Below are positions 54,326-64,000 of a DNA stretch of 64,000 nucleotides, one piece after another. The notes under the pieces were generated by a model, which was given only the letters and a program-made list of their open reading frames with translations, ran no database searches and had not been told where the DNA came from. The stretch's first letter is position 1. Every line of letters begins with the position of its first letter. This DNA comes from Sweltsa coloradensis (Eukaryota; Arthropoda; Insecta; Plecoptera; Chloroperlidae). Position numbers and translations under genes: made by a program. Location of the stretch: assembly GCA_024449915.1 (NCBI GenBank), contig JAMZAV010003126.1, forward strand, positions 62,001-126,000, written 5' to 3'.

Positions 54326-56371
54326 CTGATTATTAAGTGAATCACTACAAACTGCAAGTAGAAAACCAATGTGTGTAGTATTTCATTCATAATTAATATT
54401 ATGTCTGTTGGAGCTAGAACCAACTTTATTTGCCGTATTAAAATTATTGGTGGGAGGGTACCCGAAGTTTTGGTTTGAGGCAGTAACAATAAGGTACCCG
54501 ATTTTAGGGTTGCAAAATATATGATTTTGGCTGGATGGTGGAGGTGTCGGTCTGGAACATTTAAAAGTCATAAAACTACTGACAATGGGAAATGAATTGG
54601 GATCAAGTCATAATGTAAGATTCTTCACAAATAATTTATGCATTATGCAATATTGCATCGCCCATCTTTTCTTTTGCTACCCGACCTTAAAACCCTAGCA
54701 GTTTATTTTGATTTTGCTCTTACTATCATCACCATCATTTTCTATTCTTGTCTAAACCGAGTAAACAATATAATCATCACACACCATCTACTCATCACAT
54801 TAACTGACAATATCACAGGCTGCGCAGTATGACCTAACCGGTTGAAGCGCCCTAGTTTCTCACGTTGTTTTTGTTAGTTACAGTTTTTTTACGACACCGG
54901 AAACGAAATTAATATTTGAAACCATTTTCACACACATCCCGGACCATCATTTTCCACTGAAAATAAAGAATGTTTGATAGGTTGTTCACGATTGACTTGC
55001 GAATGTCGCGAGCGGAGAAAATTTCAACGTTCCCAATCAATTGTCGGCTCCACAAGCTTTGAAATAAAAATAAAAACATTTTCTGTCAAATGTATAGTGT
55101 CTGCTGATAAACAGAACAATATTTAGATAATGTGCTCTGAAAGAGACGTGCATACATTCTTACTTGACATGTTAGTGCAGTGCTAACCACAACACTATAT
55201 AGGACAATCAATAGAGCTTCAAAGCCTTTCAGAATAAACCCTGCATTCTATATAACAACCCGTTTTGTCCAAGCTCATCTAACAGTATTAAACAATAGTG
55301 TTCTACACAAAAACAACACAACAGCTGGACTTATTTTGTCAGAAATTTTTGCACTTCGATTGATTCCACTGCAAAATTACAGAAGCAACCGTCTCACTAG
55401 GGTCGACAACGACGACGGAGAATGAAGTGGCACACGAAGTTGAAACTGTGAGTTCCATCATGATAATTGACACACCACTCCAACAAGGTTCGCCATCACT
55501 GAACTAGGGCATTTCCGTGACTTGTATTGGTCATGATAGTGTGTGATAATATTCTAGTTAAAGCTCTGTTAAACTCAGTGTATGAGCGTAACTATGATAC
55601 AAGTTCTGTAAAGTATCCTGAATAGGCCAACCATTGTGAGAGTAAATAATCGGGCGGATGGACGAGTAGGACATGAGAACCCCCCTTGCCTGAGGCTGGA
55701 TATGGACCAGCATGGGATGACATCCCCACATCCGCTATAGGGTTGAGTGGCACATTATGACCTAACGGTTGAAGCGCCTTAAAGCAAAAAAAAACAATAA
55801 ACAAAAGAGTTGTATAATTTTTTTTTGAAAAAGTTTTTTTACAAATAATCATTATTTCTTTGTAAAAATTTCATCCTTATTTTATTTTTTTCTAAATTAA
55901 AATCTAAGAAAATAACCATCAAACCACACCATGAACCATTTCATACCTTTTAATTCACGGTGGGGCAATATTTAGGCCTACCTAACCGGTTGAAAGCGAC
56001 CTAAATTTCTCACGTCGTCTCCTGAGATTTTTCGTCGTCTCGATTGCCAAAGTGCATAATATGAGACGTTAGGCAATATTTTAAACAATCTTGTGTCTCT
56101 TTTGTGACTTTGGGAAAGTAAAAAACCCCCCGGGCTAATATTCGTGAAGAAAATTTTACCATTTGACATTATCTAAGTTGCATTAAATATTCTTTTAATG
56201 TGGCACTTGATTATGCTGGACATTTCTGGACTGTTTGGTCATGTTAGTGTGTGATATATGAGCGTGGCTGTGCGTGTGTATTTGTGAAATTAATCATCTT
56301 ACATTTTGGCAATTTTAATTTTTATTTAGAGCCTGAAAATTTCCAATAATGAAACTGCATTCTTTTAACTG

Positions 56372-56660
56372 ATCCCCTTGGGCCCGGGTAGAATGGGCTC
56401 AGAGCATGTTTCTGCGAAGCGGCACGGCGGGGAAATGAAAAGTCACCTCGCAAACATCGGGCTAGAAAGAGGGGATAAAATTCCTCTCCAAACAAAGGCG
56501 AGTTTGGCAATCGTCTCGGTACATTTCCCCTTCCCTTTGACGACCATGAGTACAAATTTCTCCTTTCCTTCCCTTCCCTTGTCGGGTTTTGACCCACGTG
56601 ATTCCCCACCCCCTTTGGGGGCTGAGCTGCATTAGACCAAGGGTTTGACGCGCCCTGACA
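56372..56660 (+). mobile_element. SINE-A with many single-base deletions
   Basis: Same subtype as 45567 and 59075, but almost every GG, CC, AA or TT pair has lost a base (CCCTTGGGCCCGGGTAG, GGTACATTTCC), a pattern more like sequencing loss than ordinary substitution. Confidence 0.7.
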
Positions 56661-57726
56661 AACTGCAAGAAACCCATGGTGTTGCATTTGATTTTTATGA
56701 AATTATTTATTCTCAGATGAGCTCGAGCCAACTTTATTTGCAGTGTTAAAAATAGTAGTGTTTGGTTTCCCGAAATTTCGGGTATTTGGGGGCCAACGAG
56801 ATAGTCACAAAAAGGTACACTATTTTAGGGTTGCAAAATACATGTTTTTGGCTAGATGGTAGAGGTGCCGGCCCAGAACATTTAAAGAAAATAACTCACT
56901 TTTAAACACAAACTGTAATTTAATAAACATGCTGACAATAGGAAATGAATTGTGATCGAATCACAATTTAAGATTCTTCACAAATAATGTATGCATTATG
57001 CATATAATATCGCCTGTCGTTTCCCTAGCTATCCGACCCGAAAACCGGACGTTCTTTTTTTATTTTCCTATTACTTTCATCACCATCATTTCCGTTGCTT
57101 TATAAACTTAGAAAATATGTTATCATCAAACACACCTTAACTCATACTTGCAATATCACAGGCGGCGCAATATAACCTAACCGGTTGAAGCGCACTAGTT
57201 TCCCTCGTCGTCGTGTGTAACTGGCTTTTTATCGTTGGTCGTTTTTGGCGAAACTACTTTATTTAAAGACAAATAAAAATAATTAAAGTCGATATCGTTG
57301 AAGTTAAATGTTTTTTTAATAAAAAGGAACGTTAAAATTGTATGAAAACAGGAACAAAAATTACAAAATTATACTCTGAAGAAAATTAATATTTTTTATA
57401 TTTGGAATCAACTTTATAATTATTACTCTTTACGAGTAAAACTAAACATAAACAAAAGTAAAACATCGACAACTACAAGATAGAAAGAACAGGTATTGTA
57501 GCGTTCCTTATGCCATACCCGTTTTTCTCTTAATCATCAAACACTATACATAACCTTATTTCATTAACTAACAATATCACAGGCGGCGCAATATGATCTA
57601 CCCGGTTGAAGCGCCCTAGTTTCTCACGTTGTTGTAATAGGAACTCATGATTTTACTCTCCGACCGATACAACTACGGCGACAAAGACGACACGTACAAA
57701 GACCCCTCTCTCTCACCCCTCTCCCC

Positions 57727-58090
57727 TGGGCCCGGGGTAGAATTGGCCCAGAGCATGGCTCTGCTAATCGTAAAAGGTGATTCAAGAGAAAAAGTCCACC
57801 TCGCAAACATCAGCTAGAAAGAAGCGTAATATATTATCTCCCCGAAAATAGAGGCGAGCTCTGTCAATCGTCGTCGGGGACCTTGCCCCCTTCCCTTGAC
57901 GACCCCCCGGCGACGATGACAACGACACAACGAACGATGACAAAGATGATGACAACCGCGACGTGAGAAACCCTACTCCCTCCCTTAACCCGTGCCTGGT
58001 TCTGACCAGCATGGGCCCCTCCTCCCCACCACCCTTAGACTAGAGTGGTGCATTTTGACCTAACGGCTGACGCGTCCTTAATCAAAATAA
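57727..58090 (+). mobile_element. SINE-A, nearly full length
   Basis: Starts CCTGGGCCCGGGG without the CCCGT. Hairpin four reads GCCTGGTTCTGACCAGC. Preceded by the GACACGTACAAAGACCCC junction seen at 60470. Confidence 0.8.
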
Positions 58091-58134
58091 AAAAAATAAT
58101 AAAAAATCTTCCCTTCCATTTCAAAATGAGATTA

Positions 58135-58503
58135 CCCCGTCTGGGCCCGGGGTAGAATTGGCCCAGAGCATGCATGGCTCTGCTAATCGTAAAAGGCAAT
58201 TCAAGAGGAAAAGTCCATCTTGCACACATAATCTAGTATAAGAGGGGAGTATACTCCCCGAAACTTGCGGCGATCATGGACAATCGTCGCCGTCGGGAAC
58301 AACTCCCCTTCCCTTGACAACCTCCCCGACGACGATGGCAATGATACAGCGAACTATGAAAGAACGTTGACGACCACGACTTGAGAATCCACCTTTCTTG
58401 CCCTACCCGTGGCTGGATCTGACCAGCATGGGCCCTCCTCCACACATCCCCTAGGATAGAGTAGCGCATTATGACCTTACGGTTGACGCGCCCTTACTCC
58501 AAA
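58135..58503 (+). mobile_element. SINE-A with GCAT duplication in the second hairpin
   Basis: CAGAGCATGCATGGCTCTG keeps both stem arms while the loop grew. GAGGGGAGTATACTCCCC is a perfect inverted repeat. Confidence 0.85.
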
Positions 58504-59074
58504 TAAAATAATTAAAAAAAAGTTGTATAATAGTAAGCGAAATAAATTTATACAAATAATTAATTTATCTTTTGGCTATTACTTTCATCTCTATCATTTT
58601 ATTTTATTTCCTAACCATCAAACACACCACAAACTCATTTCATTAACTTTCAATGTCACAGGCGGCGCAATATTAGGCCTACCTAACTGGTTGAAGCGCC
58701 CTAGTTTCTCACGTCGTCTCATATGTCTGTTGTATCCAGCCGGGCTGATACTTCGTGAAGAAAAGTTACTACTTGACATTATCGTAAAAGTGTGCAATTA
58801 AATATCCATTTTAATGTGGCAGCTTAGAATATAACTAGGGCATTTCCGTGGACTGTAATGGTCATGTTAGTGTGTGATAATATTCTAGTTAAAGCCAGTA
58901 TATGAGCGTAACAAGATGATACCAGATCTGTGAAGTATCCTAAATAGGCCAACCATATGAGATTAAATCAATCAAACATTTTGGCAAGTTTCAAGATGTT
59001 TAATTTAGAGCCTAGAAAATTACTCATTTCAATCGCGACAAACAAGAAAATTTCCAAATAATGCAACATGCATT

Positions 59075-59412
59075 CCCGTCTGGGCCCGGGGTAGAATGGG
59101 CCCAGAGCATGGCACTGCTAAGCGTGCAAGGCGAGGAAAATGAAAAAGTCCACCTCGCAAACATCAGCTAGAAAAAGGGAGTATATTACTCCCCAAAACT
59201 AGAGGCGAGTTCTGGCAATCGTCCTCGGGTACATCTTCCCCTTCCCTTGACGACGACCATGACAACACCGCCGTTGACAAAGGCGATGAAGACCACGACG
59301 TAAGAATTTCTCCATTCCTTCCCCTTCCCTTGTCTGGTTCTGACCAGCATGGGATTCCCCACCTCCTAGGCAAGAGTGCTGCATTATGACCAAACGGTTG
59401 ACGCGCCCTGAC
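59075..59412 (+). mobile_element. SINE-A, cleanest copy of its subtype
   Basis: Complete head, centre CCATGACAACACC...GACCACGACGTAAG, TCTGGTTCTGACCAGC and GGTTGACGCGCCCTGAC. It shows what 45567 and 56372 have lost. Confidence 0.85.
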
Positions 59413-60494
59413 AAACCGCTAGAAACCCAATGTTTGTTGCATTTTGATTCTTATTAATATTATTATGTCTGTGAGATGAGCTCTAGCCAACTTTATTTGC
59501 CGTGTTAAAATTAGTAGTGTGTGGTTTCCCGAAATTAAGGGTATTCGGGGGCCAACCAGATAGTCACAAAAAGGTACACTATTTAAGGGTTGTGAAATAT
59601 ATGTTTTTGGCTAGATGGTAGAGGTGCCGGTCCAGAACATTTAAAGAAAATAATTCACTTATAAACACAAACTGTCATTTAATGAAAAATACTGACAATA
59701 GGAAATGAATTGTGATCGAATCACAATTTAAGATTCTTCACAAATAATATAATATGCATTATGCAATATAATATCGCCCGTCTTTTCCCTAGCTATCCGA
59801 CCCGAAAACCGGACGTAGTTTCTTGTTATTTTGCTATTACTCTCATCACCATCATTTCCGTTGCTTTTATAAACTTAGAAAATGTTATCATCAAACACAC
59901 CTTAAACTCATACTTACAATATCACAGGCGGCGCAATATGACCTAACCGGTTGAGGCGCACTAGTTTCTCACGTCGTCGTTTGTTACCAGCTTTTGATCG
60001 TTGGTCGTTTTTGGCGAAACTACTTTATTTAAGACAAATACAAATAATAAAAGTCGATATCGTTGAAGTAAAATGTTTTTTTGTAATAAAAAGGAACGTT
60101 AAAATTGTATGAAAAAAGGAACAAAAATTACAAAATTATACTCTGAAGAAAATTAATATTTTTTTATATTTGGAATCAACTTTATAATTATTACTCTTTA
60201 CGAGTAAAACTAAACATAAGCAAAATTAAAACATCGACAACTACAAGATAGAAAGAACAGGTATTGTAGCGTTCCTTATGCCATACCCGTTTTTCTCTTA
60301 ATCATCAAACACTATACATAACCTTATTTCATTAACTAACAATATCACAGGCGGCGCAATATGATCTACCCGGTTGAAGCGCCCTAGTTTCTCACGTTGT
60401 TGTAATAGGAACTCATGATTTTACTCTCCGACCGATACAACTACGGCGACAAAGACGACACGTACAAGGACCCCTCTCTCTCACCCCTCTCCCT

Positions 60495-60853
60495 GGGCCC
60501 GGGGTAGAATTGGCCCAGAGCATGGCTCTGCTAATCGTACAAGGCGATTCAAGAGAAAAAGTCCACCTCGCAAACATCAGCTAGAAAGAGCGGAGTATAT
60601 TACTCCCCGAAACTAGAGGCGAGCTCTGTCAATCGTCGTCGGGGACCTTGCCCCCTTCCCTTGACGACCCCCCGGCGACGATGACAATGACACAACGAAC
60701 GATGACAAAGACGATGACGACCGCGACGTGAGAAACCCCCTTCCTCCCCTTACCCGTGTCTGGTTCTGACCAGCATGGCCCCTCCTCCTAAACCCCCCAG
60801 GCTAAGGGTCATTATGACCTAACGGTTGACGCGTCCTTAATCTAAAGAAACCA
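60495..60853 (+). mobile_element. SINE-A, nearly full length
   Basis: Starts TGGGCCCGGGG. The fourth hairpin is weakened (GTGTCTGGTTCTGACCAGC). The TAGAGTGG block is damaged before TATGACC. Confidence 0.8.
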
Positions 60854-60989
60854 AAGAAAAAAAAATCTCCCCTTGCCGTGGCTGGATATGTCTAGCATGA
60901 TTGTCCTCCACACAGCCCCTACCTAGGGTAGATTAGAGCAATATGACAGAACGGTTGACGCGCCCTTCAACTATATTTACAAATTCCTC

Positions 60990-61385
60990 ACCAACACCCA
61001 AAATAATCACAAGGGTTATCCGTTGAACCAATAAAATAAGTGATTTATTTATTGTTGACAGGAATTTTGAAATTATTTCACAAAAGCAAATTTAACCACT
61101 CAATTAAATTAATTAACAAAACTTCTCCACCAAACATTTTGCTGCGAATTGAAAATTAATTTCACCGTGTTGACTTTTCATCTGTCTGGAAGATATGAAA
61201 TTAAATTCGTTAAACCATCAGAAATTCTTACTCAGCTATAAAAGGCCTGCGGTGTATTTCCCATTTTCCGCTATATTCATGTTGCAAACAGGCCGGTGAG
61301 GATGTACTTGTGGGGGGGGGGGTTCTTGTGGGGGAACGAGTATTAAGATGGTGGAATGGAGAGTCTAATAGGGTCAGGTAAGCCT
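60990..61385 (+). repeat. Copy 3 of the 380-bp TATA-containing segment
   Basis: CAGCTATAAAAGGCCTGCGG at about 61233-61252, G-tract about 61311-61321, GTATTAAGATGGTGGAATGG. It runs straight into the GA repeat as in copy 2. Confidence 0.5.
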
Positions 61386-61397
61386 TGGCTTATACGA

Positions 61398-61437
61398 GAG
61401 AGAAAGAGAGAGGAGAGAGAGAGAGAGAGAGAGAGAG
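61398..61437. repeat. (GA)n microsatellite, empty insertion site
   Basis: AGAGAGAAAGAGAGAGG and further AG repeats, continuous with GCTCAGCTGCC. In the sister segment the 4.8-kb LINE lies inside this repeat. Confidence 0.8.
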
Positions 61438-61621
61438 CTCAGCTGCCTGGCTAGATGGAGTCGCTGGGCTTCTCATGGTTTAGGCATAAAGGATTCTATA
61501 TTCTACAATCAAGATGGCCGACTTTAACATTAGAGTTAAGATTTTAAAAAATTGTATCAATATTTTATTTTTAACAAAGCTTATGAACATTTCAGAAGTC
61601 TTGCAAAGATAATTCTCCCTC

Positions 61622-61996
61622 CCAGTTGGGACCGGGGTAAAATTTGGCCCTGAGCAATGATCATGGTTCTGCTAATAGTATGGCGAGGAAATAGGTCCAT
61701 CTCGCATGCAAATATCAACTGGTATTAGTGGAAAAAATTCATCCCCGAAACTAGAAGAGAGCTCTGGCTTTCGTCATCAGGGACCGCTCCCCCTCCCCTT
61801 GCCTATCTACTCGACGACGACGACCATGACAACAATAAAGAAGACAAAGACGATGACGACCACGACGTAAAAACCCACAATAAAACCTCCACCTACCCGT
61901 GGCTGGTTCTGATCAGCATGGGCCCTTACTTCCCATATCCCCTACGCTAGAGTGGGGCATTATGAGATTACGATTGACGAGCCCTTTATCCATAAA
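61622..61996 (+). mobile_element. SINE-A, GAGCAATGA subtype
   Basis: GGGACCGGGGTAAAATTTGGCCCTGAGCAATGATC. It ends TTACGATTGACGAGCCC. The fourth hairpin has GATCAGC, a G-T wobble that keeps the stem. Confidence 0.8.
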
Positions 61997-62701
61997 CTTA
62001 AATAACTATATAAACTTTTGCTGCGATTGTTTTGGTACATTAATTTATCTTAATGGATCTTCTTGTGGCAATTTATATAAAAAAATCAAATCACATTCAT
62101 TTCCTTTTTTTTAATAATATTTTCTTTTCTTTTGCTATTACTTTCACAGCCATTTTTTTCTTTCCTTTTTAAATTTTGAAAACAATATAATCATCAAACA
62201 CACAACAAACTAATTTTTTTAAACTTGGTATATCATATGTGGTGAGATATGGCTTATCCGGTTGAAGCGCCCTAGTTTCTCACGTCGTCTCCTTCTCTAC
62301 TGTGTTCGTAGTTTCTTTTTCGTTCAATGACTAATTGGCAAGTTAACTCATAGCCGGCAAAAAAATAGGAAAAAAAGAAATTTTACTACATAACACTATC
62401 GTAAAAGTGTGTAATTAAATATTTAATTTAATGTGGCAGCTTAAAATATAACTAGGGCATTTGCGTGAATTGTATTGATCATGTTAGTGTGTGATAATAT
62501 TCTAGTTAAAGCCAGTGTTTGAGCGTAACAATATGATACCAGATGTGTGAAGTATCCTGTATAGGCCAACCATGTGAGAATAAATCAATCTAACATTTTG
62601 GCAAGTTTGAAGATGTGTTATTTACAGCCAAGAAATACTCATTTCAATCGCAGCCTAGCAAGTTCATTGACAACTAATGCAACATGCATTCATTAACTGA
62701 C

Positions 62702-63000
62702 CCCCGTCTGGGCCCAGGGTAATAAGCTTAGAGCATGGAACTGCTAATCGTACAAGGCGATTTAAGAGAAAAAGTCCACCTCGCTAACATCAGCTAGAAA
62801 AAGGGGAGTATATTACTCCCAAAAACTAGAGGCGAGTTCTGCCAATCGTCCTCGGGTATATATCTCCCCCTTCCTTTGACGACGACCATGACGTGAGAAT
62901 TCCCTCTTTCCTTCCCAATACCCGTGTCTGGTTCTGACCAGCATGGGATTCTCCATCGCCTAGGCTTTTGTATTGTGATCTAACGGTTGACGCGCCCTAG
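62702..63000 (+). mobile_element. SINE-A, short-centre subtype
   Basis: Sister of 54022. AAGGGGAGTATATTACTCCC is intact where the sister has GAGTTTATTACTTCC. Cut short at GACGCGCCC, missing the TTTATCCAAATAAGC that the sister keeps. Confidence 0.75.
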
Positions 63001-63287
63001 TGCAAGTAGAAAACCTATGTGTGTGTAGTATTCATTCATAATTAATTTTATTTCTGTTGGAGCTAGAACCAACTTTATTTGCCGTATTAAAATTAGTGGT
63101 GGGAGGGTACCCGAAGTTTTGGTTTGGGGCAGTAACAATAAGGTACCCGATAAAAGGGTTGCAAAATATATGATTTGGCTGGATGGTGGAGGTGTCGGTC
63201 TGGAACATTTAAAAGTCATAAAACTACTGACAATGGAAAATGAATGGGATCAAGTCATAATGTAAGATTCTTCACAAATAATTTATG

Positions 63288-64000
63288 CATTGTTATTATT
63301 ATTTATTGTTTAATCTTGTTTGTTAAATTTTCAACAAGAAACGGCGTCGACGCTAACAAATATCTTGCTAAAACACTCAAAATCTGTGGAAATCTCGTGC
63401 CCCGAAGAGCCTTGATTGATGAAGCACGTGAAACTAACTAATTTACCACATGCAGTTGGTTCTCCCAAAAGTGCTCCCTGCACAGGGAAGGGAAATGTCT
63501 CACTGAGCAGTCTTTGAGGGCGGGCGGCAGGTCGTTCCATTGGTTAACTACCCGGAAAGAAAAAGCACGTCGGCCGAGCACTCCTTTGGCCGGAGGGGAT
63601 TGGTGGCGGGGGTGCCTACTATCGTCGCCTCTAAACACGCGGCCCTGGATGATGCGCGCGCACACGTCAAAATCAGTGGCACCGCTGAGGTATCTTTTAA
63701 CCCTTGGTTAACCACCTGGGGCTAATGCGGCCCCCAGTCAACATTATTGCTTAGCCATGAGCGCATCTATGGGCGTGGCGTACTGTGAGTCTCAGTACCT
63801 TCAAGTTACATCTAACCAATGAAAATTCAGTTGGAGCCCGGTCTCCATGTGTTACGTATTACTCTCCACGAACCTCGCGGGGATTCAAAGGACCCCAGGT
63901 GGCTACTTACGTACTACATTTTCAAGTGTTTTTACATAGGCAAAACTTTTATCAATGTATTTCACCCTCACCAAATAACCATATTTTTCATGTTAATTGA
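63288..64000 (-). mobile_element. CR1/L2-like LINE 3' part, runs off the window
   Basis: The array sequence ATTTATGCATTATGCAAT (54630 in unit I) is interrupted after ATGCAT. The inserted DNA begins with TTATTATTATTTATTG, read on the minus strand as an (AAT)n 3' tail. It is richer in GC than the array and carries the reverse-transcriptase C-terminal frame. Confidence 0.65.
63438..63665 (-). pseudogene. Reverse-transcriptase C-terminal fragment (CR1/L2-like)
   Basis: RRAFSFRVVNQWNDLPPAL is the F-S-x-R-V-V-N-x-W-N-x-L-P signature that ends CR1/L2-type proteins. It is followed by SVRHFPSLCREHF in place of the usual SV-x-x-FK-x-x-LD. The frame is open and ends about 120 bases before the tail. The start at 63665 is only the first Met; the protein continues upstream. 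Confidence 0.65.

Larger units (their letters stand above)
52736..54869 (+). repeat. Array 2, unit I, right part
   Basis: Resumes at CTCAGCTGCC...AGATGGAGTCGCTGG (sister 61438). It contains SINE-A 52940-53310, LINE end 53563-53612, the GGGCATTTCCGTG block at 53782, SINE-A 54022-54325, GGGAGGGTACCCGAAG at 54452 and LINE end 54820-54869. Unit I without the LINE is close to 6.0 kb. Confidence 0.65.
54870..58100 (+). repeat. Array 2, unit II (partial)
   Basis: Restarts with the ACACCGGAAACGAA block (sister of 44060), GGGCATTTCCGTG at 55508, SINE-A subtype 55655-55785, LINE end 55960-56020, SINE-A 56372-56660, GAAATTTCGGGTATTTGGGG at 56774, LINE ends 57160-57213 and 57588-57633, SINE-A 57727-58090. 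It then leaves the unit I order, as though the rest were deleted. Confidence 0.65.
58101..63287 (+). repeat. Array 2, unit III
   Basis: Starts within a SINE-A region, then LINE end 58662-58718, GGGCATTTCCGTGG at 58839, SINE-A 59075-59412, the GAAATTAAGGGTATTCGGGG block, LINE ends 59928-59985 and 60350-60404, SINE-A 60495-60853, solo SINE end 60866-60970, TATA segment 60990-61385, GA repeat, SINE-A 61622-61996, LINE end 62237-62288, GGGCATTTGCGTG at 62455, SINE-A 62702-63000, GGGAGGGTACCCGAAG at 63103. By eye it is closely similar to unit I through most of its length. Confidence 0.65.

Overview
The window reads as repeat-saturated non-coding DNA from an animal genome, most likely an arthropod. 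The non-LTR retrotransposon proteins are of types common in arthropods (I/Jockey-like, CR1-like, possibly Dong/R4-like), there is one spliced metazoan exon, and nothing bacterial, such as operons or Shine-Dalgarno sites, is visible. A hemipteran- or crustacean-like source is a guess that I cannot test here. Only one piece looks like host protein-coding sequence: a 280-base exon at 34055-34334 (+) with good splice sites, encoding part of an ANF-receptor-type ligand-binding domain (receptor guanylate cyclase or class C receptor family). The rest would then be intronic or flanking repeat DNA.

Two families dominate. The first is an I-like LINE present as 5'-truncated copies. The best, at 9191-10812, shows an RNase H domain and the C-terminal Cys-rich tail. 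Its 3' UTR always ends in a GGCGC...GCGCC stem followed by a CACGTCGTC tail. The second, here called SINE-A, is a 370-390 bp retroposon (reference copy 2950-3322). It carries five short inverted repeats, a GAC-rich centre and a 3' end that resembles the LINE end. I count more than 35 LINE 3' ends and about 50 SINE-A pieces. Every one I could read lies on the + strand. SINE-A is a true inserted element: the copy at 9591-9976 splits the LINE RNase H reading frame and is flanked by a 12-bp target duplication.

Layout: 1-13036 holds single LINE and SINE-A copies, a 258-bp CACTA-like MITE (8830-9087) and a nested tRNA-Trp-like retroposon (1015-1441). 13037-22380 and 28900-33764 form a tandem array of about 2.43-kb composite units built from LINE ends and SINE-A. 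It is interrupted by a 609-bp TTAA-flanked MITE (20117-20725) and a 672-bp LINE with an (AATAC)20 tail (29044-29715). 23476-28300 is homopolymer-rich, looks poorly resolved, and includes a 110-124 bp satellite (26320-27900). 33765-42040 is mixed: the exon, LINE and SINE-A copies and other LINE fragments. 42220-63287 is a second composite array with a period near 6 kb. Within it a 4.8-kb, frameshifted but structurally near-complete LINE sits on the minus strand (47897-52735), inserted in a GA microsatellite whose empty version survives at 61398-61437. The window ends in a CR1-like LINE 3' part on the minus strand (63288-64000).

No operon, CRISPR array, rRNA or intact tRNA gene was found. Elements are described from reading alone; family names are by motif, not by database search.
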